Both the position numbers and the translations under genes were made by a program. A stretch of DNA of 64,000 nt from Prorocentrum cordatum (taxonomy: Eukaryota; Sar; Dinophyceae; Prorocentrales; Prorocentraceae): assembly GCA_963575745.1 (NCBI GenBank), contig CAUYUJ010014261.1, positions 169,001-233,000 on the forward strand, given 5' to 3'. Under the pieces are notes generated by a model. That model had not been told where the DNA came from and made no database searches. It worked only from the letters and a program-made list of their open reading frames with translations. Positions 25,371 through 34,720 of this stretch are shown piece after piece; the stretch's first letter is position 1; every line of letters begins with the position of its first letter.

Positions 25371-26646
25371 AATTGGATTGTCTATCCAAAGGGTATTCGA
25401 GCTGCGCGAGTCCCAATTTCTGGTTCTTATCTGCTGGATGGGGATCGCGCTTTGGATCTCTGCCGTCAACAACCGTAGGCTCGTCATCCACACACAACCC
25501 ACCAGGGCCATCTTCTTCCATTTCGGCCTCTGGGTCGAAATGTGGGGCGCCCTCGCCTCCTTGGGAAGGCGTTGGCATGACAACGGCAGGATCGTCGGCA
25601 CCAAACAAGTTGTCCGGTCGTATCCCTGTTGCTGGTTGTGGTCCGTCTGGGACGGCCGCAGCTTCTCCTGCTGGAGGGATCGCGACGGAACGCACTTCGG
25701 CCACCGCCTTGTCGCACGCTTTTCTCAAAGGAAATTTGGGCGATTGGTCATCAGCAGTGCCATCTAAGATGTTGCTGTACACCTGGACAGACTTCTCAAT
25801 AGCGGGTCGGTTGCCCTCTGGGGTCCGCCCTGACTCCATGTTCAGACCGTCCAGTTGTCTCAACGGCACAACATAACTACTGTCTGGTCCAACCAATCCC
25901 CCCGCTTTGTGCACATACCCCAGGTATATCCCCGGAATCATTGTTGCGCCGGTCTTGGCGGTCCGAAGCCTGGACCCAGGTGGAGGCGCATAGCGCACAA
26001 GAGACCCAAAGGGAAGGAGCGAATCATCGAATCTACATCCAAAGCGTCGCTCCCAACTTGACTGTCCCTCCGCTGGGGTCCTGGTATTATAGCAAAGACA
26101 GAAGTATCGGGCTGCGTCGGTCCAATATGGCGGCGGAAGACCGGCCTGCGTGAACAAGGCTCTAGTCCCCATCTGTACCACCCCGTTCGCACGCTCAGCA
26201 ACGGCGTTATGTTTCTTATTTCCTGGGATGGTAAGATCATGGGCAATTTTGAGCTCGTAACATGCCCTCGCAAGCTCTCTTGCACCATCTGCATAACAAT
26301 ATTATAACTTATCCTCCGGGGCTTTCAGGTTTACTAAAAAGTTGCAAACGTGAACCGCAGACTTGTCGCGCACACCCTGAGCGGCAAGAGAATCCGTGGC
26401 TCGGTCACGAAAAGTCACGCACGCGGTCTCATCGTGGAGCCCCCGCGAGAGTTCATCCATCGCAAACCAATGATCCATCGTCGGCAGGTGTCCAAGCGAA
26501 GTGGGGTTAGCGTATGGGCGGGGAACCTTTAGCCCTTTGTTTTGCGCCTTGCGCTGTTGCTTTCTGATAGCTTTGGCCCAATTGCATACTGGACAATATG
26601 GCTTCTTAGGAGTATGAGTTAGAAGGTGCGGCAGGGAGGCCGCTGT

Positions 26647-26668
26647 CTTGTTTGAGCCGCTCGGCAAG
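26647..26668. repeat. Bulged hairpin, 22 nt, at a frame change
   Basis: CTTG, unpaired T, TTGAG-CCG-CTCGG (two wobble pairs), CAAG. The loop is CCG, not TNA. Deleting 22 bases joins VEVSET to the integrase zinc motif frame LPHLLTHTPKK. Confidence 0.75.
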
Positions 26669-26973
26669 GGTCTCCGACACCTCAACCTCCGCGTCGTCTG
26701 GGTCTAAGTCTGGCGGTGCGTCGACGTCGACTAAGTCGACACCGTCAGCGTCTCCAACTTCACCCCCCTCGGGTCCAGGGGCCGCGTCGCACGCACTCGA
26801 GTCCAGTCCTCGATTCATTTCGTAGGGAAGAAATCCTGAGACCCCGTACCCTTGAGGGTTTCTATATGCTGCGGCGCAGGCCTCGGCTTTGCCGGGCTGC
26901 TCGTCGCACTGTCCGACGGCCTGACCGTGGCAGGGCGAAGTTGCCGGTCGGCGTCCGATTCCAACCGCTGTCG

Positions 26974-27805
26974 CTAGCCTTTTGAAGCGAATAGTAGAAG
27001 TAGGTTATGGAATCCGCAGAGTCTATCGAGGACGGAAAAAACAGGCGCGATCTCAGTCGGCCGTCCATCAGCGTAGCTGTGGGCACCAATCAACTCATGT
27101 GCATGCAGGTCTATGGTCACGCGAGTCTGGACAGCGTGGGGCGGAGGGCCTCCCGCCGATTCCACATTGCCCAGGAATGCCTCGGCGCCTGGCGTCGCGC
27201 AACGCCACCGCTCGGGAGGTTCAATCCCTCCGGCGGCAACCGCGCACATCCACTGACCCAGCGCCTCTTTGCCTGATAGGGTCAAGTACGGTATCTTGCC
27301 CTCAACGGCCAGGTCCACTCCTTGACCGTTGGGCAACAACAGGCAGGGTCTTTGGCCTGCTGGCCAGAATCGGCTAAAGCCGTGATCCATGCACCGCTCT
27401 CCTACCGAAATCACGCACGGGGTCTCCGGCATGACTAAAGCATTAAAACTACCACCCTTAAACTTGGGGCACGCGATGCGAACTGAACCGAGGGCCTTTG
27501 ATTCTCCCCCACCAGTATTCAGAGTGATCGATTGCGGAAGCTCTCGAATCAATATCATTGCACCTGCGCTTCTAATATCTCTCCGCTATGAGGTTATACC
27601 CACACCCAGTATCTATGATAAAGTTCAGCGCGCCAAGATACGCAGCGTCTTTGTCTGTGCATCCAGCAGCGGCTGTGCCGCGTGGGCCCTCTTCCCCCTC
27701 CTCGGTTCTCAACCAGAGATGCCGGACTTCATCCTGCAGGTCAGACGCTCTGATCAGGGCCTCCGCAGCAGACGCCCTCGACTGAGCAGACATCTGTCTG
27801 CGCAT
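26974..27805 (-). pseudogene. Retropepsin-type aspartic protease
   Basis: LNFIIDTGCGYNLIAER carries the DTG active site with a hydrophobic lead-in. After a frameshift with a TAG, the next frame reads IRSAGAMILIRELPQSITL, then MPETPCVISVGERCMDHGFS and LAVEGKIPYL, the usual C-terminal half in dinoflagellate copia polyproteins. Integrase lies just downstream. The frameshift is not explained by a hairpin. Confidence 0.85.
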
Positions 27806-28014
27806 TTATCCTGGGAATTTCCACATATCTTTGCCACTCGAAGGCAACTCTTTCAAGTCGTGGCGACGCGCCTTCCTCCAAGTAATGGTGGGCCCCTCAG
27901 TAGAGGGGTGAAATCGGACACGGAGTTTGCGCCTATCGTTTTTTCGATGTCGGATGCAACTCTTACTAGGGGGAACGCCCCAGCACTTCTTGATAGCGTC
28001 CCGAGAAAGAGGGT

Positions 28015-28444
28015 CTAGGAAATTCGCAAGGACATTGACGAGGCTCTCGGCCTGTTCCCTGCCTTCGCGGTGAAACTCGTCGCCGGAGAATTCCCGTAGT
28101 CTCCTCCGCCGGTATCAGTGAAGACCTTCAGAAATTTAGGGCTGGTCTGTTTCTGCCCTGGGGGGGCCCGAAACAACGGAGCGGGGCACGCCGTGGCACC
28201 CAAGCTGACTTGGTCAGCGGGTATCTTCTGATTTCCCCGCTTTCGGTTTGACCGACGCGGACTTCGCCGCATCCGTCGAAGACAAGAAAGAGTACCCTTA
28301 ACAGAATTATGTGAATCATTCCTCTTGCACTGGCGGCTGAGCCGCCAGTGCGGAGACATTGTCACGGATGACCAGTCGTGGTCTGGGCAAACCAACACTC
28401 CTTGCCACGCGAGCATTTACCTGCTTCCTTGAAGGAGCGACAGA
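28015..28444 (-). other. Gag-protease spacer, decayed
   Basis: Three partly open frames and no clear domain. One reads STDAAKSASVKPKAGKSEDT. Stops in all frames. It contains the 25-bp perfect palindrome at 28327-28351. Confidence 0.4.
28327..28351. repeat. 25-bp perfect palindrome with TGA centre
   Basis: Eleven paired bases each side of a TGA loop, core GGCGGC-TGA-GCCGCC. The longest uninterrupted stem of the family, without the unpaired base. Confidence 0.95.
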
Positions 28445-28822
28445 TCATGTCTTTGCCTGCGCCTTTGCCTTTGTTCTTGTCTCCATCCTTTTTTTGCGTT
28501 TGTCGGAGTTATTACTGGAGGCCCTCGAGCCACCGTCACCTCCAGACGATGAGACATTGGCAGCGGCGGCGTTGGCTTGCTTGGCTGCGCGCTCGTATCC
28601 CAAAGATTGCCCCGCGTCAAATTTCGCTTGTTCCCACTTGTCGCGTTTAAGCTTCTCAGCATCGGTCAACCCTCTGTGGACTTGATTGCAACCGTCTGCT
28701 GCTCCGCGACAATTCTTGGAATCTCGAGACCACGCGCAGCATGGCATCGTGCTCTCTTTCCCACGCGATCGATCGGATTGTCTCCTGTTCCTCTGTTGCG
28801 CCCCCTTCCCACGCCCACCCAT
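28445..28822 (-). pseudogene. Gag 3' part with second CCCH zinc finger
   Basis: CAWSRDSKNCRGAADGCNQVH fits C-X8-C-X6-C-X3-H, the same spacing as the finger in the upstream gag frame. A short coiled stretch (KLKRDKWEQAKFDAG) and a basic tail (KAKAQAKT) follow. It is in a different phase from 28862-29917, so at least one frameshift separates them. Confidence 0.65.
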
Positions 28823-28861
28823 TGGGGTCTGCGATCGACACTGCCCCTTTCGGCCTCGGCC

Positions 28862-29917
28862 CTAGGATCTCCCTCTGGGGTTCTTGTCCTGGGCAGGAGC
28901 GGCATTATACTTATTTCCCGCGGCTGGCTGAGCCGGCGCGGCAGTCTTGGGCTTCTTGTGATTGAAAGGGCAACCTTTTCCAGCATGCGGGCAGGTTTCG
29001 CCCTTACGCACGTGCCTACACGTCGTCTCGCCCTTAGTCAATCCACATTTCATGACATCGGTGGGTTTCCCTAGTTTAGCTGCTACTTCTGCCGTGGCGG
29101 CTTTGCCGCCGGCATTCCTTCGATTGTCATTACCTCCGCCTCCGCCCGACCTGGCCTGCCGAGCACGTTGATTCAAGGTACTCTCATGCACGCTGATGTT
29201 CCACTCTTCTTCATCACGCAGCATCATTCCTTCGATCTGCTCCATCAGCCATTCGTAAGTCTTCGCACCATGTCCCATCTTATCCTTGGACAGGTCATAG
29301 AGTTGGCAAACGAAATTCAATGTGTTGGGCTTGCATTGCTCGATAAAGTGTGCATGAATCGAAGCTCTCATTTCATCAGACGGAGGTCGGGCGCCATAGA
29401 GCTGTTGGTATACATATGTCCAATCGTTGTAGACATGATACAGGTCAGCGCCTGGCTTGTCAGGGTCAATAACAACCTTGAAGCTATCACGCGAAATGCG
29501 ATGTTGGCCCAACTCCGACCTAACAGAACACCAATGACAAATGGCTCGTGCCATTTCGCGTCCCGTTAAGAGCCTTCCCTCATTCTGGGCGCTGCACTCC
29601 ATTCGAGTGATCTGCTGAAGGAAGTGTATGTGATGACTGGGCTGGTTGCGATTTCTTCGCATTTTGTTGAATTTCTCAATCAGATTAGTGGCGACCGTGA
29701 GGTCAAGACGTTGGAAGCGACCTGCTTCTTTCAATTGTTCATCATCCACAGCAGGGCCCATAGCTTCCGTAATCCAGCTATGCGCTGCTTGGCTCCTAGG
29801 CGACGACCCAGCGATCGCACGGATTGCATGCATTTGCCACTCCCGTACGTTTGTAACATCGGGGATGTCCAACAAGCCAATCTTCTGATTGTTTCCAACC
29901 TGTCTCCACTGGTCCAA
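28862..29917 (-). CDS. Gag-like protein with CCCH zinc finger
   Basis: 351 codons. The N-terminal 200 residues are a helical gag-like region (NVREWQMHAIRAIAG, LDLTVATNLIEKFNKMRRN, EMARAICHWCSVRSELG, YNDWTYVYQQLYGARPP), a Gly-rich linker follows, then CRHVRKGETCPHAGKGCPFNH (C-X8-C-X6-C-X3-H) and a Pro/Ala/Gln tail. The finger is the likely nucleic-acid binding part. The frame overlaps 29731-30159 in another phase, so the upstream gag frame must shift into it. The 24-nt hairpin at 28918-28941 keeps the frame. Confidence 0.7.
   Translation of the reverse strand: MDQWRQVGNNQKIGLLDIPDVTNVREWQMHAIRAIAGSSPRSQAAHSWITEAMGPAVDDEQLKEAGRFQRLDLTVATNLIEKFNKMRRNRNQPSHHIHFLQQITRMECSAQNEGRLLTGREMARAICHWCSVRSELGQHRISRDSFKVVIDPDKPGADLYHVYNDWTYVYQQLYGARPPSDEMRASIHAHFIEQCKPNTLNFVCQLYDLSKDKMGHGAKTYEWLMEQIEGMMLRDEEEWNISVHESTLNQRARQARSGGGGGNDNRRNAGGKAATAEVAAKLGKPTDVMKCGLTKGETTCRHVRKGETCPHAGKGCPFNHKKPKTAAPAQPAAGNKYNAAPAQDKNPRGRS
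28918..28941. repeat. TNA hairpin, 24 nt, frame-keeping
   Basis: CCGCG, unpaired G, CTGGC-TGA-GCCGG (one wobble), CGCGG. Near the gag C-terminus. Confidence 0.8.
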
Positions 29918-30530
29918 CGGCGTACTTTCATCAATACCTCCTGGATCACGCGGCCCGCCTGGGCCCTGAGGTCCTCCACGGCCACCCCCACCATCTGAAA
30001 GTCCTGATCCCCCCGGACTCCCTGGAGGCGGATATCTGGTCGTTTCGCATTATCTTCGTCGCGCGTCGACATAATCTGAGTGCTCGGCGCGTCACTCTTG
30101 CCATCCCCTTCTTTGTCCTGTCCTGCCCCGCCAGACGGCTTAGCCGCTGGCGGCCTCACAGGCCCATCCCTGGAAAATTGATAATGTTGACAAAACGGTC
30201 ATCATCGTTGGATCCTGTCAATTTCACGTTGACTGGTAATCCATTCTCAGGAGTGCTCGGCTTAGCCGGACCTTTGAGAGCGCGACCGGGAACGGCAAAG
30301 TTGTGGCGCATCCAGGACCTCACAGGAGTTTCTCGCGAAGGCAACGGCAAATCGAACGAACTCGAGGTGGGCACTTTTTCTTGTCCACTCTCAGTGTACG
30401 GGAATGGATTCGCCATGATAGCTCTTAGCTTCCTCATTCTGTTCTCTGACTCGGCTGCATTCACCGTGGCCTCTTCTTCTCGAATGTTGGCAATGGTCTT
30501 TCGCTCTTCTGTTGAGTACATGTGGAGCAT
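29731..30530 (-). pseudogene. Gag 5' region, frame broken by a hairpin and a stop
   Basis: Upstream frame (30530-30156): TIANIREEEATVNAAESENR, MRKLRAIMANPFPYTES and VNIINFPGMGL, then TGA (30156-30158). Downstream frame (30159-29731): GQDKEGDGKSDAPSTQ and GDQDFQMVGVAVEDLRAQAG. Removing the 26-nt hairpin at 30128-30153 puts both in one phase, leaving the single TGA. Confidence 0.6.
30128..30153. repeat. TNA hairpin, 26 nt, at a frame change
   Basis: CCGCCAG, unpaired A, CGGC-TTA-GCCG, CTGGCGG. Deleting 26 bases puts the two gag 5' frames in one phase. Confidence 0.85.
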
Positions 30531-30749
30531 CTTTTAATGTTCGCATCGAAATGATCTTTGCAAGCCGGCAGACCACAACCAGCGCAATCACCCGTCTTCG
30601 GATTGAAGCAAACTGAGCAAAACTGAGAAACTGTGAAACTCGCTGTGTTAGTTGCTTCCCTTTTCGCGGGCTGAGGCTGCGGTGCAGCCCTCGCCTGCAA
30701 AGTTGACGATGCCGCGTTCACTACGGTTGTCAAGTCAGGCTGGGGCGGT

Positions 30750-30771
30750 GCCAGACGACTGAGCCGTTGGC
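30750..30771. repeat. TNA hairpin, 22 nt, at a frame change
   Basis: GCCA, unpaired G, ACGAC-TGA-GCCGT (one wobble on the minus strand), TGGC. Deleting 22 bases joins TDRRPS to PPQPDLTTVV. Confidence 0.85.
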
Positions 30772-30789
30772 GATGGTCGTCTGTCCGTC

Positions 30790-30810
30790 CCCGCCGGCTT
30801 AGCCGGCGGG
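30790..30810. repeat. 21-bp perfect palindrome with TTA centre
   Basis: CCCGCCGGC-TTA-GCCGGCGGG. In phase with the surrounding frame and without an unpaired base. Confidence 0.95.
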
Positions 30811-31848
30811 CATTTATCACTGCTTACTTGCATTCGCTGCAGGGATGCTCTGGCATTTTCATGTGATTTGAGTTTCTCTCGATATTGATTGTTCTGGTCA
30901 GCTATTTTCGCAGCTACAGCTTGGGTGTTTACCACTTCCAGCCTGGCGTTTTTAAGCTTTTCTTGAAGCTCCTGTTGTTCTCGTTCCGCCCTGGCTGTAG
31001 CGATTCGTTTTCCTTCTACTCTGGCCGCCGCAACAGGAGCGGTGACCGTTTTGGCATCAACGGACTGATTAGTAGCCGCCACAACGGCCTGTCGTTCTGA
31101 AGCCAGCATCTCGATATATCTATTCTCGGCTTCTCTCTCCGCCTGCCGCTTAGCGGCCGCGGTCTGATGGTGCACCTGTTCCACCAGTTATTGTTCTCGC
31201 TCTCTGGCAGACCTGGCTAGAGCGAGCCTCGCAGCCTCGAACGTCTTCCGAACTTCTTCCACGGTTGCGATCATCTCCTCTCGATCCAGTCGGGCCCTTT
31301 CGGCCAGCTGTGCTTCGCTTGCCTGGAACTCCTGCTGAGTCTTGACTGCAGCGAGTCTAGCCTGATCCTGAATAGTTTGCGTAAGAAGACATGTGCAGTT
31401 ATGCTCGTTCATAGGGAAGCAATCTTCACACAGCCATTGGGTGCTACACCTAGGGCATACCTCAGAGCAACTCTTACGTACTGGACGCCTACATGCACCT
31501 TCTGGCTCGTTGGTTTTACCCGGGCATCTGCTCTCCACCTGAGGCGCGCAGTCAGAACTCCAGTTCCAGCATGTGTCAATCATTGAGATATTTCTGTTGC
31601 TCCTTGAAGTAGATCGGGCTCCTGATCTCGGTGTTTTGGGTCTTCCCCTACTAGAAGTGTTCGATCGAGGACGCACAAACGTGCATTCTGGGGGTCTAGG
31701 TACCTCTCGAAGCTCCTCATCCCTTTCATTTTGTCTTATAAGCTCAGTGCGCGAAGCTGGTTGTCCAACCATCTCTTCATCCTCAACCAGAGCCGGCACC
31801 GAGGGTTGCCAATCGCCTGAGGCGACAGCAGGACGATAGAAACCTTTT

Positions 31849-32813
31849 TTAAGCGGTGCGTCGTTTAAATCGTAATCCTCGTTCCTCTGTTTCTTGAGTT
31901 GAGGTGCAGGAGTCCGTCCTGTAGACTCCAGGCTTCGCCTGAGTCTCAGCCTTGTCCGCCTGAGGCGTCAGGTCACTGGTATCTTCATCTGATCCATCTG
32001 GGGACCACCTCTCGTCTTGGGCGGGGTGGTCGGATTCCACTAGCGAAGACAATTCTCGGCTCAAGGAGACTCCTTTGTTGGCATAATCGAAATCCTCCTC
32101 CATGGAATTTATTTCATGCTCTCTATCAATTGGATCATCACTATCCTGGCCAAATTGTCCGTCCAATGCTATTGGGATGGGAATATTTCCACTCGTGCCT
32201 CCCCACCCGCCTGGGACGTTGGGGTACACGCCTGTGGACTCGTGGGCTTCCCCGATCGACTGGCTTCACCAGCGGCTGGTACGAATGTATGTGCAGCAAT
32301 CGGAATTGGAATGATTTGCTCCGTCGATTCGGCGATCAAAGACGAGAATGTTCCTCGTCTAGATATCGCTGCTGTGCCATTCCGTCTGTGCAGGTCTGGG
32401 GTTTGTTCACGAGTACCGATCGGAACACCAGAGGGAGAGCCATATTCCGACATCTCAACAACCTCTTCAGTGCTTCTACCCCTAGAGACCCGAGTGGCGG
32501 TACTAGAAGAAGGAAGGCGGCCCTGACCAGGGCCGCTCTCCTGTGGATCATGTCCGTCATGTTGTACAACATGCTGTTCTGCGCTTCGCGAGGTGACGGA
32601 GATTTCATATGTATTATCATAGCTCATACCCGCAGCGACTGAGTCGCGGGGTTCATCAGAAGGCCGTGTTTCTGGCTGATATAAGCCCGCTTCGACTATG
32701 TCGCGGCTTTCGGCTGATAGCCAGTCATTCCTCTTAGAATCGGGGTAAGATGACAAAGGAATTATGATCTCATGTTCACTCTGCTCAGCGAGAGAGGGTA
32801 CGGAATGAGACAT
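31849..32813 (-). pseudogene. Disordered acidic N-terminal frames of the retroelement
   Basis: Frame 32813-32169 is Ser/Glu/Pro-rich. Frame 32229-31849 reads GGWGGTSGNIPIPIALDG and SMEEDFDYANKGVSLS, ending in another phase. A third phase, open from 31923, reads TGRTPAPQLKKQRNEDYDLN and leads into the frame at 31799. Removal of the 22-nt hairpin at 31924-31945 joins the second and third. No domain. Confidence 0.45.
31924..31945. repeat. Bulged hairpin, 22 nt, at a frame change
   Basis: GACTC, unpaired C, AGGC-TTC-GCCT, GAGTC. Same plan with a TTC loop. Deleting 22 bases joins PQADKA to TGRTPAPQLKK. Smaller TGA-centred palindromes lie nearby at 31813-31825 and 31957-31967. Confidence 0.8.
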
Positions 32814-32850
32814 CGATAAGACAAGTAACCGGTAAACGAGTTTACTAGAT

Positions 32851-33280
32851 CAAGAATGATAAGTGAGGTGGCCGGCCGGCCGTCGACACGACGACGACGC
32901 GGGGACGACCCCGCGGCGCGCGCGAGCGGACCAGCACGCACCTTTTTGTCTCCTGTAAGCAAACATACAGCTGCGGATAATCACCGCAATCATAGTCAGA
33001 CAGTGCGCAGCAATGCAAAGGATACAACAAGCAATATTAGTATGAGGCGGAGAGGAGCTTATTTACTGAAGAGCCTGGCCAGTCGAGCCGGCCGCGGGCA
33101 AGCAGGACGCAGCGAACCCCACGACTGGGCTGGAGGCCAACGTCCTTGCCGTCGCTCGGACGTCCATCTCTCTGTGCATCGTGTGGTCTCGCGCGCGCGT
33201 GCTTCCCAGGAGGAAGCAAGGTGGCGCTGCCATCGCCGAGGGAGACACGCACACGCCCGAGCGATGCCAGTCGGCCAGGG
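32851..33280. other. GC-rich flank after the retroelement, no gene seen
   Basis: Abrupt rise in GC with GGCCGGCCGGCC and CGACGACGACG runs right after the last retroelement frame, the likely right boundary of the block. Confidence 0.6.
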
Positions 33281-33340
33281 CCTCTTAGAAGCCTCCAAGA
33301 TGGGGTCGAAGCACATGGGGTTCCGAAGACCGCGCCACAT

Positions 33341-33405
33341 CGCCGATGTATCGGCGATGCATCGGCGATGTATCGGCGATGCACCGGCGATGCACCGTCG
33401 ACGCC
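33341..33405. repeat. 11-bp minisatellite CGGCGATGYAT
   Basis: Five or more units of CGGCGATGTAT/CGGCGATGCAT/CGGCGATGCAC, with further single units up to 33480. Because 11 is not a multiple of three, every frame reads the same 11-residue repeat (CIGDAPAMHRR), which explains the open frames here. Confidence 0.9.
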
Positions 33406-33916
33406 TGCGGTGCATCGGCGACGTCGGCGTGAAGCAAATCGGGCTCCACATCGAGCCGTATCGGCGATGCATCGGCGATGCGGCGCGATCCTCCGACCCC
33501 ATCTACTCGGACCCATCTAGGAGGCCTCGATCTCTGGAAACCAGGCCAACATCGCAGCCGAAACTGTGTATCATCTCTCCAAGAGTGGCGCGCCGCACAA
33601 AGGCAGAGGCGCGCCAACAACCCCGCCCGACTTGTCACTTACAAGACAAGCGAAAGGCACAACAAGGAAAGACAGTGGGACACAAACACGAGTAGCATCT
33701 ACACGCCGAACATTGTTCTAGATGTGCGCTCGAAGCCCGTCGGGCATCTCTGGAGCGCAATTCACTAGCCAAGCACCAGTAGACGACGATGAACTACAAA
33801 GATGGCAGCAGATGTCCAAGCTTCACTGATACAGGTTGATGCAAGGCAGCCTGGCTTTTATCCGGCGTTCCCACGATGACAATGACAACAACCACTCCCC
33901 CATCGGCGCTCATTGG

Positions 33917-34115
33917 GGATCCCAAAACCTTGTGGTGACAGACCGCGCGGTGACTTAAGAACCCCAAGAGACCTCATCGCATGGTCCGTCACCGCACGGT
34001 CTTGGGACCCTGGAGGCCCCTGTCGCCCGCGACATCCCCGGAGAGGGGCTCGAGTCCCAAAACCGTGCGGTGACTCCGAATCTCCACCGACTCACCACAC
34101 GGTATGGTCACCACC
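33917..34115. repeat. Dispersed CCCAAAACCGTGCGGTGAC units
   Basis: Direct copies near 33917 and 34053 and inverted or partial copies near 33987 and 34090, spaced about 65-70 bases. No coding value. Confidence 0.7.
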
Positions 34116-34218
34116 CCGTTTGGGGGCCCCCGAGCTCAAATGTTCGGACCCGGAGCATGCGCAAAAGAAGGCGGGGGCATGACCAGCCTTGAACCAGTGG
34201 CGCCCCACGGCGCTTCAG

Positions 34219-34720
34219 TCAAAATGGAGTCGGCCCCCTCCTCCTCCTTCTCCGCCTCCTCCTTCTCCTCCTCCTCCTCCTCCTCCTCCTCCTCCTCCTC
34301 CTCCTCCTCTCCTCTCCTCCCTCCTCCTCCCCTCCCTCTCCTCCTCCCCCTCCCCCTCTTCCTCCTCCTCCCCCTCCTCCTCCCTCCTCCTCCTCCTTTC
34401 CCTCCCTTTCCATCCTCCTTTCCCTCTCCTCCTCCTCCTCCTCCTCCTCTTCCTCCGCATCCGCCTCCTCCTCCTCCTCCTCCTTCTCCTCCTCCTCCGC
34501 ATCCGCCTCCGCCTCCGCATCCGCCCTCGCTCTCTCCTCCGCATCCGCCTCTCCTCTTCCTCCTCCTCCTCCTCCTCAGCATCCGCATCCGCCTCCGCAT
34601 CCGCCCTCGCTCTCTCCTCCGCATCCTCCTCCTCCTCCTCCCTCCTCCTCTCCCTCCTCCTCTCCCTCCCCCCTCCCTCCCCCCATCCCTCCTCCACGCC
34701 CTCTCTTTCTCTCCCCCCCT
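34219..34720. repeat. (CTC/TCC)n and GCATCCGCCTC repeats
   Basis: About 500 bases of pyrimidine-rich trinucleotide repeat with interspersed GCATCCGCCTCCGC units. It produces long Pro/Ser/Leu or Arg/Glu frames that I do not regard as genes. Confidence 0.9.

Larger units (their letters stand above)
25255..26685 (-). pseudogene. Ty1/copia integrase
   Basis: LPHLLTHTPKKPYCPVC gives the HHCC zinc motif. LPTMDHWFAMDELSRG and FRDRATDSLAA start the DDE core with its first Asp. After an in-frame TAA (26302-26304) the frame resumes with YCYADGARELARACY, then LTIPGNKKHNAVAERANGVV carrying the catalytic Glu, and the C-terminal part GLPPPYWTDAARYFC, WERRFGCRFDDSLLPFGSLV and MIPGIYLGYV. A disordered acidic tail follows. 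The 22-nt hairpin at 26647-26668 shifts the frame just before the zinc motif, and its removal joins VEVSET to the LPHLL frame. The 24-nt hairpin at 25347-25370 keeps frame. Confidence 0.9.
30461..31799 (-). pseudogene. Cys-rich and coiled-coil N-terminal part of the polyprotein
   Basis: 31799-31188: an Arg/Ser-rich start, a Cys cluster (CPRCSTQWLCEDCFPMNEHNC) and a long coiled coil (EMIATVEEVRKTFEAARLAL). An in-frame TAA at 31188-31190 interrupts EREQ and LVEQVHHQ. The coiled coil continues to 30735. After the hairpin at 30750-30771 the coding phase shifts to a second Cys cluster, SQFCSVCFNPKTGDCAGCG, then CKDHF and RCSTC, ending at 30461. The clusters look like B-box/FYVE-type zinc sites, but no family was matched. 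Confidence 0.6.
16870..32850 (-). mobile_element. Decayed Ty1/copia-type retroelement block with extra ORFs
   Basis: One compositionally distinct, single-strand block. Domain order on the minus strand is coiled-coil/Cys-rich, gag with CCCH fingers, protease, integrase, reverse transcriptase, RNase H, methyltransferase-like, then unknown ORFs. Protease-integrase-RT-RNase H is the Ty1/copia order. In-frame stops at 31188, 30156, 26302, 23745, 23004 and 21215 and a frameshift in the protease show decay. No matching long terminal repeats were found at the two boundaries. The 3' portion is duplicated at 59125-64000. Whether 16992-20727 belongs to the same element is inferred from strand, composition and shared hairpins. 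Confidence 0.8.

Noticed and set aside
30790-30810. Using this 21-bp palindrome as a frame-restoration case
   Set aside because: Its length divides by three and exact removal would create a TGA at the junction, so it gives no support either way.
32850-33060. Left long terminal repeat of the retroelement
   Set aside because: I looked for a match to 16870-16990 and found none. No TG...CA bounded repeat is visible.
33341-33480. CRISPR-like repeat array
   Set aside because: Contiguous 11-bp units without spacers, in a eukaryotic context.
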